From Symbiodinium natans (lineage: Eukaryota; Sar; Dinophyceae; Suessiales; Symbiodiniaceae): a stretch of DNA of 64,000 nt. The translations under genes and the position numbers were made by a program. The stretch covers positions 366,501 to 430,500 of the forward strand of contig CAJNDS010002306.1 of assembly GCA_905221605.1 (NCBI GenBank). Reading direction: 5' to 3'. This document shows positions 55,242 to 62,625 of the stretch, piece after piece (position 1 is the first letter of the stretch; the number at the start of each line of letters is the position of its first letter). Below the pieces are notes generated by a model, which saw only the letters and a program-made list of their open reading frames with translations, did no database searches and was not told the DNA's origin.

Positions 55242-55603
55242 TGAAGGCAGGAGAGAGTTGCTATGAGTTGCAGTCAGGCACCTATCGAGGTCAAGCATCT
55301 ATTGCAATAATCTCGGTTTGAGTGGATCGCCACTCTCTAACGTCAAAACAGCCCTTCCGAACGGACCCTCGGACCCCGAAGTTTCGAGCAACGAGCGTCA
55401 GGACATCAAGTTTCATTCTGCATTCGGAAGCTGTATGTTCCGGCCGTGCAGCTTTAGAGTCTTCACATTATGCGGTTGAGGGACTGGCAGAAATCAACCG
55501 GGTATCCTCGGCTTCAGTTCCAGCTCGCATTTTGCCCTACAAGGAGTTCAAGGAGGACCAGAAGCAAGCCAACGATACTCTCCGTCAGGCAGGAGAGGGA
55601 GAG
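41450..55603 (+). CDS. Voltage-gated cation channel with EF-hand, copy B (gene span)
   Basis: The most complete of the three copies. About 27 small exons join, mostly in verifiable phase, into N-terminal domain, S1 (VEPLVAILILANGIM), S2 (YVELGFACVLLL+EIALRVHF), S2-S3 (FWLGDDRVWNW), S3 (FDVVLCVTSMADV), S4 (LLRFCRLIRLVRI), S4-S5 (FRLKFMKDLRLMVK), S5 (LVLAFTLLVSVIY), pore (SMFTAFRCFTGDC), S6 (FVACYIISYMLVSMG+IFNVILA+VYVEIT), then the conserved C-terminal linker, EF-hand and tail. One six-TM unit with an acidic filter residue and a canonical EF-hand suggests a tetrameric, voltage-gated, Ca2+-modulated Na+/Ca2+-type channel. Donors read as about 10 GT, 9 GC and 5 GA. Its introns hold most of the telomeric arrays in the window. 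Whether A, B and C are separate genes or parts of one transcript cannot be told from sequence. Confidence 0.9.
41585..41640 (+). CDS. Channel B exon: RLR segment
   Basis: Acceptor TGAG, encodes SRAIRHRLRVRLGALST; end uncertain. Three-way homologous with copies A and C. Confidence 0.75.
41977..42050 (+). CDS. Channel B exon: LHDAVHALGLT segment
   Basis: Acceptor AAAG, encodes TLHDAVHALGLTRYSIDDIN then EMVAW; probable GC donor at 42051. Uninterrupted here, unlike copy A. Confidence 0.8.
42094..42140 (+). repeat. Interstitial telomeric array (TTTAGGG)n
   Basis: About six imperfect units in the intron after the LHDAVHALGLT exon of copy B. Confidence 0.9.
42234..42278 (+). CDS. Channel B exon: VADFINLRF segment
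   Basis: Acceptor TGAG, encodes VNLVADFINLRFEDR; probable GC donor near 42278. Confidence 0.75.
42645..42695 (+). CDS. Channel B exon: WEWP segment
   Basis: 51 nt, acceptor TAAG, encodes DEVERFGKPIWEWPSLQ; GA donor at 42696. Confidence 0.75.
43086..43127 (-). repeat. Interstitial telomeric array (CCCTAAA)n
   Basis: Six units, opposite in orientation to the array at 42.1 kb. Confidence 0.95.
44165..44253 (+). CDS. Channel B exon: DDFVAFLKDSEIHK segment
   Basis: 89 nt, encodes DDFVAFLKDSEIHKRIFGQT then GVKQFQASLQ; GT donor at 44254. Confidence 0.8.
44402..44515 (+). CDS. Channel B exon: ILLAGDTNRLVAELTF segment
   Basis: Acceptor AAAG, encodes VLLGVNSVVLDPAQHASQAI then REILLAGDTNRLVAELTF; GC donor at 44516. 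Confidence 0.85.
44707..44745 (+). CDS. Channel B exon: VRINDLAAPP segment
   Basis: Acceptor TGAG, encodes VRINDLAAPPEPL; end uncertain. Confidence 0.75.
45155..45202 (+). CDS. Channel B exon: S1
   Basis: 48 nt, acceptor CTCAG, encodes YVEPLVAILILANGI plus two bases of the Met codon; GA donor at 45203. The Met codon is completed by the first base of the next exon. Confidence 0.8.
45444..45484 (+). CDS. Channel B exon: S1-S2 loop
   Basis: 41 nt, acceptor TGAG, encodes IGFQTDPSFEPWE; GC donor at 45485. The Gly codon is split with the next exon, restoring GW-AYVELGFA. Confidence 0.85.
45501..45607 (+). repeat. Interstitial telomeric array (TTTAGGG)n
   Basis: About 15 perfect TTTAGGG units starting 16 nt after a splice donor. 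Confidence 0.97.
45626..45731. mobile_element. MITE-like element, family II copy 3
   Basis: 106 bp; ends TGGGATGTTCCCCCCC and GGGGGTAACATCCCAA, sub-terminal AACAGTCCTTAAT and ATTAAGGACTGTT also complementary, so it folds into one long hairpin. Confidence 0.85.
45884..46043 (-). repeat. Interstitial telomeric array (CCCTAAA)n
   Basis: About 20 units; the first three or four are CCCTAAG variants, the rest perfect, with one slipped unit near 46022. Confidence 0.97.
46094..46137 (+). CDS. Channel B exon: S2, first half
   Basis: 44 nt, acceptor CGAG, encodes WAYVELGFACVLLL; GC donor at 46138. The following 132-nt intron is absent from copy A. Confidence 0.85.
46138..46269 (+). other. Copy-B-specific 132-nt intron with telomeric array
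   Basis: GC-AG intron interrupting S2 between LLL and EIALRVHF. It contains six or seven TTTAGGG/TTTAGGA units (46168-46213). In copy A the homologous codons are contiguous (VLIIECCFRVHL). Confidence 0.8.
46168..46213 (+). repeat. Interstitial telomeric array inside a short intron
   Basis: About six TTTAGGG or TTTAGGA units. Confidence 0.95.
46270..46306 (+). CDS. Channel B exon: S2, second half
   Basis: 37 nt, acceptor CAAG, encodes EIALRVHFLTCR plus one base; GC donor at 46307. Supplies the S2 glutamate. Confidence 0.85.
46340..46362 (+). repeat. Short interstitial telomeric array
   Basis: Three TTTAGGG units in the 233-nt intron after the second S2 exon. Confidence 0.9.
46540..46573 (+). 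CDS. Channel B exon: S2-S3 loop
   Basis: 34 nt, acceptor TGCAG, encodes GFWLGDDRVWN and part of W; GC donor at 46574. The Trp codon is completed by the next exon, giving WNWFDVV. Confidence 0.85.
46725..46782 (+). CDS. Channel B exon: S3
   Basis: 58 nt, acceptor AAAG, encodes FDVVLCVTSMADVRATASK; GT donor at 46783. The conserved S3 aspartate (MADV) is present. Confidence 0.85.
46836..46935. mobile_element. Decayed MITE-like element, family I
   Basis: Core GCCCCAAATAGAACAGAATC, CCCCTTAAGGAGACCC and AAGAAGGGTACC resembles family I; the ends are weak. Confidence 0.5.
47693..47729 (-). repeat. Interstitial telomeric array (CCCTAAA)n
   Basis: About five imperfect units in the S3-S4 intron of copy B. 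Confidence 0.9.
47841..47873 (-). repeat. Interstitial telomeric array (CCCTAAA)n
   Basis: Four to five units. Confidence 0.9.
47910..48001. mobile_element. MITE-like element, family I
   Basis: Ends GGGGGGTTTACGAGAAG and CATATCGTAAACCCCCA; the interior (GGGACCCTT, GTAGATCCCC, GGTACCCCT) is shortened relative to other copies. Confidence 0.75.
48078..48129 (+). repeat. TTTAGGG/TTTGGGG array
   Basis: Three TTTAGGG units, four TTTGGGG units, then TTTAGGG again: blockwise homogenised variants. It ends about 30 nt before the S4 exon acceptor of copy B. Confidence 0.9.
48159..48211 (+). CDS. Channel B exon: S4 voltage sensor
   Basis: Acceptor AAAG, encodes RELSLLRFCRLIRLVRI; arginines every third residue. 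GT donor at 48212. Confidence 0.9.
48475..48540 (+). CDS. Channel B exon: S4-S5 linker
   Basis: Encodes LVLLMRKVFRLKFMKDLRLM then VK; GT donor at 48541. Start uncertain by a few codons. Confidence 0.8.
48745..48807 (+). CDS. Channel B exon: S5
   Basis: 63 nt, acceptor GCAG, encodes GLVAGIRTLVLAFTLLVSVI then Y; GT donor at 48808. In phase with VK of the preceding exon. Confidence 0.85.
48839..48881 (+). repeat. Direct duplication, 18 bp
   Basis: CTGGGGAAATGGGCGCCC occurs twice in tandem, 30 nt after the S5 exon. Confidence 0.8.
49209..49346 (+). repeat. (TATG)n microsatellite
   Basis: About 34 TATG units with a few TATA and TCTG interruptions, in the S5-pore intron of copy B. Confidence 0.95.
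49525..49578 (+). repeat. Interstitial telomeric array (TTTAGGG)n
   Basis: About seven imperfect units in the S5-pore intron. Confidence 0.9.
50122..50174 (+). CDS. Channel B exon: pore helix and filter
   Basis: 53 nt, acceptor CCCAG, encodes SMFTAFRCFTGDCVSEK plus one base; GC donor at 50175. Confidence 0.9.
51095..51138 (+). CDS. Channel B exon: S6, first part
   Basis: 44 nt, acceptor CTAG, encodes FVACYIISYMLVSM plus one base; GC donor at 51139. Confidence 0.85.
51382..51404 (+). CDS. Channel B exon: S6, 23-nt microexon
   Basis: Acceptor CGAG, completes Gly and encodes IFNVILA; GT donor at 51405. It fits between SM(G) and VYVEIT with both phases closed, giving an uninterrupted S6. Confidence 0.8.
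51743..51775 (+). CDS. Channel B exon: end of S6
   Basis: 33 nt, acceptor TGAG, encodes VYVEITMKAAK; GC donor at 51776. Confidence 0.85.
51964..52035 (+). CDS. Channel B exon: SIRIARTTR segment
   Basis: 72 nt, acceptor TGAG, encodes ETEATTAEQHARESIRIART then TRTW; GA donor at 52036. Confidence 0.9.
52461..52504 (+). CDS. Channel B exon: ELLKKFAAAFRLFQ
   Basis: 44 nt, acceptor ACAG, GA donor at 52505; same length as copy A. Confidence 0.85.
53841..53876 (+). CDS. Channel B exon: AITKELFLLVIQ
   Basis: 36 nt, acceptor CTCAG, GA donor (GATCGA) at 53877. The protein is identical to copy A, with synonymous changes. Confidence 0.9.
54347..54397 (+). CDS. Channel B exon: EF-hand entering helix
   Basis: 51 nt, acceptor CCAG, encodes QLMDELDLPPDRANLFE; GT donor at 54398. 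Confidence 0.9.
54721..54771 (+). CDS. Channel B exon: EF-hand loop
   Basis: 51 nt, acceptor CAAG, encodes VIDADGSGTLHITELVQ, a canonical Ca2+-binding loop; GC donor at 54772. Confidence 0.95.
55024..55104 (+). CDS. Channel B exon: GLLKIRGE segment
   Basis: 81 nt, acceptor TCAG, encodes GLLKIRGEINKSDTVAALLA then AKAVQSM; GT donor at 55105. Confidence 0.9.
55199..55240 (+). repeat. Poly-G run (42 nt)
   Basis: The longest homopolymer in the window, 95 nt after the GLLKIRGE exon of copy B. Its true length is doubtful on most sequencing platforms. Confidence 0.9.
55544..55603 (+). CDS. Channel B exon: C-terminal segment
   Basis: Acceptor CAAG, encodes EFKEDQKQANDTLRQAGEGE; GT donor at 55604. 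Resembles the DQLANDS exon of copy A. Confidence 0.55.
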
Positions 55604-57649
55604 GTCCAGGTTTGGAGCTTGTCAGCCACAGCGGACTGCAGACCTTAGCAGAAGCTGGTAGAAGAAAAGCAGATCCTTTGTAACATCCTGCCCAGAACCC
55701 CAACAGGAGCTCAGACAGGAGCTACACCGGTGCACTACCTGCTCTCCGTCCCCATCCAAGTCGTCTTCCCAAAGGGCAAGACCACGGGTCGCAAATGTAT
55801 GATTTGCTTTTGGTTCTGGGTTAGCTGTCCCAACATGGGTGGAGAGCCCAGGGCCTCGGGCTCCAGTTCTCGGCAATGCTGGCAAGTAGAGCATTGACTT
55901 TGCAGATCTGACTGTCAGAGATTGGCTCCTAGGCCCCGCAACCCTGATAGGGACAGGATCATCAAGCAGTTCAACCCCTTGCAGACGCGACGGCCAGCAA
56001 AACAGCACAAAGCCGCGCACAGGAATCAACCTTCGAAGGACCTCATACCCCGCCAAGCGGGGCTTTTTGAAGTGCTTGAAGTGCCAGAGATCCCGACTCA
56101 GCAAAGAGTTTGCAACGAGTTCGCAGAGAGTGCCTCACAGGCACGTCCTCGGCTGCGATTTTTCAGTGTAAGCGAGCCAGCAATGGAAGCATATCGCATA
56201 CGGGCCCACAGGGATTTGTGCATCTGATCTGGGCCTGCGCACTTACTGTGATTTTGTCCTTGCTGCTATTTGCTGCTGCTTGCCGTTGCTCAACGTGCTC
56301 GCCGCGCGTCGGCGCGTGCTGTGTCCAGAGAGGACAGGCTCTCTGCTTGTCGAACCTCCCCAAAATTAGACCCAACTTACAGTACAATACTTAACACATC
56401 TTAACACCCAAATCTACAATAGATACCCGGAAGGCGCATAGTTGTGGCAATTGCAGTGGGTTATTCCAAGCCTTTTGAATAATTGTAGGGGTGATATGGA
56501 GATAGCCCCTTCAGAGGAGCCACAAAAAGACAGCAAGGTGAGCTTGTCCGCCGAGCTTCTCAGCTTCCGTGCGAGCGGACAGTTTTCAGCCAGCTGGGCG
56601 TTGCAGAATTCTTCTAGGTCGGCCTGCCCGCCATTGTGCGGGGTTTAAGGTCAGGCTCCCCTGGGCGAAGACTCAGACATGTTGCTTGAGGGCTGTGGTT
56701 CAAAACGTCGCGTGTATCCGAGTTCGAAGAACGCAGTTTGTTGTTTGGCACTCTTCTTGGCTACTTGGCGAGAACATGAGGCTGCCGTAAGCACATGGAA
56801 TCACTCTGAGATGTCCATCTCCAGGTACAGCGCTTGCACTTGAATTGCTGGTACAAGATCAAAGGATTCTAGCATTTCCTGCATGAGGTTCCGAGCAGTC
56901 ATCAGGAGCGCACGCAGTACGCAATGTGAAAGTGTCACATCACTGCTGACCCGTTTCAGGATACATGGTACCAGAACTGACGGCTCAAGCTTAGAAGCTT
57001 GCAAGAGCACCAATCCCGCATATAGGGAGGTCACCCACCCCGTCAATCACATTGCAGCCACGGTGCCCCAAGGGCCGGACTCTGCACAGCCTGACTCGTA
57101 CAATTCAGGATTTCACCCGTTGCCTGTATTAGGCAAGGCAGACACCCATGGCGGATCATTCTGGCCAGGCGGCGTTTGCGCACTTCCTGGCCCTTTGGGT
57201 GGCAATCAGGGGCTGGATGTACAAGCGTTGCAGAGGCCAAAGTCTGTCGGGCACTGATGAAAGGTCTCAAACCCTCATAGAAGATCATAGTATCGCAGCC
57301 CGGGCAGTGAGGATGCTTCCTGGGGTGCTTTCCGAAAGCAAATGCTCGAGGCCAGACCGCTTCCGCCACATGGTTTTTGTTAGGATTTGTTCGCGAAACT
57401 GAAGCCCAACACCCAAAACCCTCCAAACCCCTAACCCCTCACATGCAGGGCATTTTTGGGCTTTGAAGCTGCGGCTCATATTGCGGTGAAAGTGAAGATC
57501 CCATGAGAGAAGTATGAGGAAACTACTCATGTAATATAAGTTATGTAGAGTTCATCTTCCTGTGGACTCTCAGCGGCGAGCATAGAAGAACATCGTAGAG
57601 TAGACAGTACGCTATGGTCGATTATGCCAGAATACATTACAATATACTA

Positions 57650-57872
57650 CATTAATGATACCACGATATACATATACATATATATGTACATGTATAGATG
57701 GATAGGTACAGATAGACATAAATATAAATATGCATATAAATAAATATATATATATACACATGTTTCTTTATTTATATTTATATTCATATTTGTATTTGTA
57801 TTTGTATTTATGTTTATATTTATTTATTTACTTCTTTATATTTATATTTACACTTATATTTATATTCTCAGC
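57650..57872. repeat. AT-rich TA/TTTATA tract
   Basis: ATATACAT and TTATATTTAT repeats, strongly AT-rich against a near-balanced background. Confidence 0.9.
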
Positions 57873-58012
57873 TGTTGCGGATGCCCATGCGTCGAGCATA
57901 TGACTCTTTGGACAAACCACTTTGAAACAGCTGGGGGAGGCCTACGTGGACAGCCAAGCTGCTCACCTTGGCCCTGACTCCGTCACCAGGCTCTCCTGGG
58001 AGCCCTTCCGCA

Positions 58013-58076
58013 GTTTAGGGTTTAGGGTTTAGGGTTTAGGGTTTAGGGTTTAGGGTTTAGGGTTTAGGGTTTAGGG
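58013..58076 (+). repeat. Interstitial telomeric array (TTTAGGG)n
   Basis: About nine units; starts right after CCGCAG. Confidence 0.95.
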
Positions 58077-58727
58077 GTTCTGACTTAGGGTTGAATTAAA
58101 AGGGCTGGGGGGTTCTGATTAGGAGATGCTGGTGTGACAGCTTCTTTGAGGGGTTTCTTGGGCACCTGCAGGGCTTCTACTCGTTCATGGGCCTCCCTGT
58201 GCCCATGTCAAGCTTTCCTCTGGACCCCAGTCTGGTTGCATCGATGCTTCCCAGACAAAAGCTCTAGGAGTATGGACGTTCAGCCGCGACCCTAATTTAA
58301 TGAAAGCAACGGGAAAGGATCCGTCGTCGGTTGCGCATTGCCGGCAGGAAAATTCGTTTGCTTGAGCACGAGCTGCGAGAACTGCGCTCCACGAACGGCA
58401 AGGTTCGGTCCTCGTTTTGGTTTCGAATTTGGGGCTTCGGGAGGGAAGCCAGACCACAGAGAGAGCGCGTGTGTGAGTGTGTGTGTGTGTTGTGGGCAAG
58501 GGCATGAATTTCGTCCTACAGCTGCATGGAATGCGCAGCAAAAACCCCGAGCCTAGCTTGAACAAATCGCGGCCGCCTTCCTTGTAGGAATGCTTGCTTT
58601 CCCGCGGAGAGAGAAGCTGCCCTCCTGCAGCCAGGTCCAGGGCCTAAATGGCGACGCGCTTCTCCCAGATGGCAGTGCATCCGATGAGCCACTTCTACAA
58701 GCATCTTGGATGTATTGGTTCCTGTGG

Positions 58728-58778
58728 TTTAGGGTTTAGGGTTTAGGGTTTAGGGTTTAGGGTTTAGGGTTTAGGGTT
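58728..58778 (+). repeat. Interstitial telomeric array (TTTAGGG)n
   Basis: About seven perfect units. Confidence 0.95.
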
Positions 58779-59207
58779 GGCAGAACAGAAAAGTACATCG
58801 TAGGCAGCACATACAACCGCGACTATGATCTCCTTTGGACAAGTGTAGGAACCAAGCCCCGGCGCACCCCTCTGCCACTCGGGCACCAAAATCCCATGCA
58901 AACTGGGGCACTTCCGGAAGAGAAAGACCCTCGTCACCATGACATACCTGAATGACCATGAGTCAGAACTCAAAGTTTCATGTTCCAGTAAAATTCCTTG
59001 ACCTCCACAGCATGAACTTTCAGACTCATCAAGCGCAGTGAGCACAAAGCGTTGTTGGCGTTAAAAGTCAGGGCTCAGCCTGCACTGCCTCCCTACTTTA
59101 CAGCCCTAAACCCTAAACCACTGAATCCAAAAGCTACTGCCGAGATCAAAGACTCCAGCCGAGCGCAGCTCCTCCTCAACACGCAGCCGCAAAGGCCCCC
59201 GGGCTAG

Positions 59208-59364
59208 CAGGGAATGAGGGAAGTAGGGCCCCATATATATGTACATATACATATTAATATGTGTATATATATATATACATATTTACAGAAAAATATTTAT
59301 ATACATATATATATATATATGTATGTACCCTTTTGGGGATTATATAGGGCCCCTCATTCCCTAC
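59208..59364. mobile_element. MITE-like element, family IV with AT core
   Basis: About 157 bp with ends AGCAGGGAATGAGGG...TAGGGCCCC and GGGCCCCTCATTCCCTACT inverted, around an ATATATGTACATATA core. Confidence 0.75.
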
Positions 59365-60187
59365 TGGCCAACAGCAAGGAGGGGGGGCGGGGGGGGGGGG
59401 GGAGGCTCCGATGTCTGAGTGCTGCTGCCAACTATAATATACAAGCTTGACGACATCATGTCAGGAGGCTTGCACTGCTACTGCCCTTGGTTGAACGTAG
59501 AGGTGCATGCATGGACGTGAGCGTTAGAAGAAGAGGCTTGAAGTATGCAAAGTATACAGGTTCATTGGCGTTGGGGTCATGAGTTTTTTTTCAACTTCGA
59601 CTTGTGAGAGGCTAGCAGTTGGCGAGCAGCAGGCTCGGGCACGTCGGCCAAACTTTCACTGTCGGACTGTCGGTCACTGCATAAAGATGCCACTCCATCA
59701 TTGTCCAACGCAATCCAGGGTTGCCGCGAAATACAGACCTCGGCACGCAGGTTCCCCGCGAGGCACCAGCGACTTCTCGATCGAATGAGGACGGGTCTGG
59801 CATGATCTGAGCCCTATGGCCATTCCCATTGCATAGTTGCGACCCGTTGGAAGCGATTAGATACCGGCTTGGATACTGAAGATACCACATGACGGGGCAG
59901 AGATTCTGAGAAGGACTCAAACGCATTTGACTCTTCTTTGTCAAGTCCCCCTTCTGCGGACGCTGCATGTCCTTGATAGCCGCCGAGTCCCCCCCCCTTT
60001 TTGGAAAGATGGCAGGTTTCCGTGGCCTCCGCGGAGGAGACGGTATCGAATGCACAAGCACCAGCCCCAGCGCATTCTGAGTTAGAGCTAGTACTTCCCA
60101 AGGTTCCAACATTGAGCTCCCATGGCCTCCTGTCAATTGAGTTGAGGATAGTTGAGGGTTTTGCGGCAGTTTAGGACGTTTCCGATG

Positions 60188-60300
60188 TATTTGTGGCAGG
60201 GCGACGCTGATAGCGAAGAGAACCTGAAGTCCATCAGTGACGGGCACCAGAGCATGAGCATGGAGGCAGCATCGGGTGATACCGGGTGTATGCAGCTGTG
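60188..60300 (+). CDS. Candidate N-terminal exon of channel copy C
   Basis: The frame reads GDADSEENLKSISDGHQSMS then MEAASGDTGCMQLCR: soluble, acidic, exon-like, upstream of copy C in the same orientation. No counterpart found in A or B. Confidence 0.3.
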
Positions 60301-60372
60301 CCGGAATACGCTGATCCGAGGGCCTCGGTTGTGCTCGCTCACCGCGTCCTGACATCGGTTCGGGATTCAGTC

Positions 60373-60411
60373 TCTCTAGCCCCTAAACCCTAAACCCTAA
60401 ACCCTAAACCC
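60373..60411 (-). repeat. Interstitial telomeric array (CCCTAAA)n
   Basis: About five units, opposite in orientation to the array 120 bp downstream. Confidence 0.9.
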
Positions 60412-60532
60412 TCCTGCCAAACCCTCTTTCAAGCTGAGCCGGTCCAGCCAGCGGCGGCGTGCAGGCCACGGTCGATTTTGACAAGCTCGCGAAGAGCCGA
60501 GTCTCCAGAATCTCCGCTGCTCCGCACAGATT

Positions 60533-60618
60533 AGGGTTTAGGGTTTAGGGTTTGGGGTTTAGGGTTTAGGGTTTAGGGTTTAGGGGGTTTAGGGTTTAGG
60601 GTTTAGGGTTTAGGGCGA
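60533..60618 (+). repeat. Interstitial telomeric array (TTTAGGG)n
   Basis: About twelve units with one TTTGGGG and one slipped unit. Confidence 0.95.
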
Positions 60619-61032
60619 TAGGTTTGCAGGCTTTGAGGTGTTTAGGGTTGAGATGTGAGGTTTGTGCAAAGGAAGTAGGCTTGTCGTGCAACGTGCCGAC
60701 CGGCAGATCCACACAGAGAACCCCCCCCGCCCCCCACACCACCGCGTGACAGAAAGTACATGACCAATAACTAGCTGACGGTTGCAACAGATTGGTTTTG
60801 GCTGAAGTGATCAAGGCCACAAGCGGTGTTGACGAACAAGGCGTGGAGATCGCTGCGCGCGTAGCACGACTGCACAGGGAGGGAGGGCCATCTCACTTTT
60901 GGATGTCATCCCAGCCTTGGCGCTCTTCTTGCGCAGTCTGGGCTGAATAGCAGAAACCCTAAACCCCAAACCCTAAACCTGGAAGCAGGAGAGAGGCTGT
61001 GTTGTCGCTTCCCCGCTTCCCAGGATCAGCAG

Positions 61033-61104
61033 ACTAACGCAGTGCGCCATCGGTTGCGCCTCCGCTTGGGAGCGGTCAGCTTGAAGAAGTTGATCTCAGG
61101 GAAG
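61033..61104 (+). CDS. Channel C exon: RLR segment
   Basis: Acceptor GCAG, encodes TNAVRHRLRLRLGAVSLKKL then ISGKP; end uncertain. Confidence 0.75.
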
Positions 61105-62531
61105 CCGCTCGGGCCGGGTACTATCAGGTAACAAGGGGGGTTTACGATAATGACAGTGGACACCTAACATAGCCCAAATAGTAGGATCCCCTTACAATAA
61201 GGACCCCAACAAGGTACCCTCTAATATCGTAAACCCCCATGTCAGGTTTTGCGGGCCTTCTGTGCCTCAGGGTCTTTATTTAAAAGGGCTGGAGTCTATC
61301 TCCAGAGATGCCTGAAGCTGGGGCATCTCCACTTCTTGAGCAGCAGAAGTTCTCTCAGGAGCTTGCACGATGCGATAGAAGCTCTTGGCCTGACGACTTA
61401 TACGGAGGAGCACTGCAGTGATGATCTTCCGGATGAGATGCTATGGCTTGGTTTTCTAGGTAGGCCATTGGGACATGTCATATTTTCTCCTGCTGGGTTT
61501 AAGAAGATCATCTTCAGGACCATGTTTTCAAAGGGCCAGCCTGGTTTTCTTGTGAGCCAGGTCTTCGGGCTGTGCTTGCGGAAGTATCGTTGCAAAGTGT
61601 TGTGCGGGCAATTGGTAGGGCAAGCTGCCCCGAACACTTGAGCGCAGAGCTCGATTCGAACACCCTGCCTATCCTGGGACCCGAAGATTCGATGGCATGG
61701 TTTGGGCATCATGCACTGCAGCCCTGCCATACCTCCACAGGAGCATTGTAACGACCTGGTGAACCAGCTGGCTGACTACATTGATCTGAAATTTGTTGCG
61801 AAAGCTGCCCGGTCGCCTTTTGACATCTCCGCCGTTGCCACACCGACCCCGAAAGCACCAGCACAGGCATCTGTGAAGATACCTCAGAATTTACAAAAAG
61901 GCCCCGCACGACCCTCAATCATGTCTTCCGATCTCCCAAGGACAAGGATGCCCAATTTTCTCGCTCCAATTCACCCGGCTCCCACGGTGGCGGTGGCATG
62001 TTTTGGGCTGATTGGCTGCATGGAGCGGTGTCGACACAAGAAGGCTTCGGCAGGGTCGCGCGCAGACTGCTTAAAGTATGGGGCTTACGCTTTTGGGCTT
62101 TGGGGTTCCTAAACCCCAAACCCTAGACCCTCGGACCAGTGCTGAGGAAAACGAGAAGAACTACGGCCGCCCGGTCTGGAATTGGCCCAAAGAGGCAGAG
62201 TTCTCACGGTCTGCCGCTTGGCCTGCAAGAGGTTGGAGGTCTCTGCCATGCTGGGAACACAACGGGTTGTAGTAATCAAGACCACAAGCTCCAGTGATTT
62301 AGGAGTTTATGAAAATCGGGGACCTCTAAGAGAAGGCCCCCACTTTGTACGATCCCCTTATAGTCTAAAGGGGTTGTCGCCCACAGCCGGGCGCGCCCCG
62401 TGCCGACCAGGGGAGCAACAGCAAGAGCAACACCAACCAAGAACAACAAGAACGACATCCACGACGACGGCGGCGACGGCGGCGATGGCGATGGCGGCGG
62501 CAACAACAGCAACAACAACAACAACAACAGC

Positions 62532-62592
<61 letters not shown>

Positions 62593-62593
62593 G

Positions 62594-62625
<32 letters not shown>

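Larger units (their letters stand above)
55610..61030. other. Interval between channel copies B and C
   Basis: No recognised gene. An open frame at 55922-56224 (…PDRDRIIKQFNPLQTRRPAK…) and exon-like pieces near 60.2 kb may be ends of the flanking copies. Repeats, a MITE-like element and telomeric arrays are listed separately. Confidence 0.45.

Noticed and set aside
59612-60355. 247-codon frame on the minus strand
   Set aside because: No recognisable domain or motif, overlaps a + strand exon-like segment, and all firm genes are on the + strand; long chance frames are expected in this composition.
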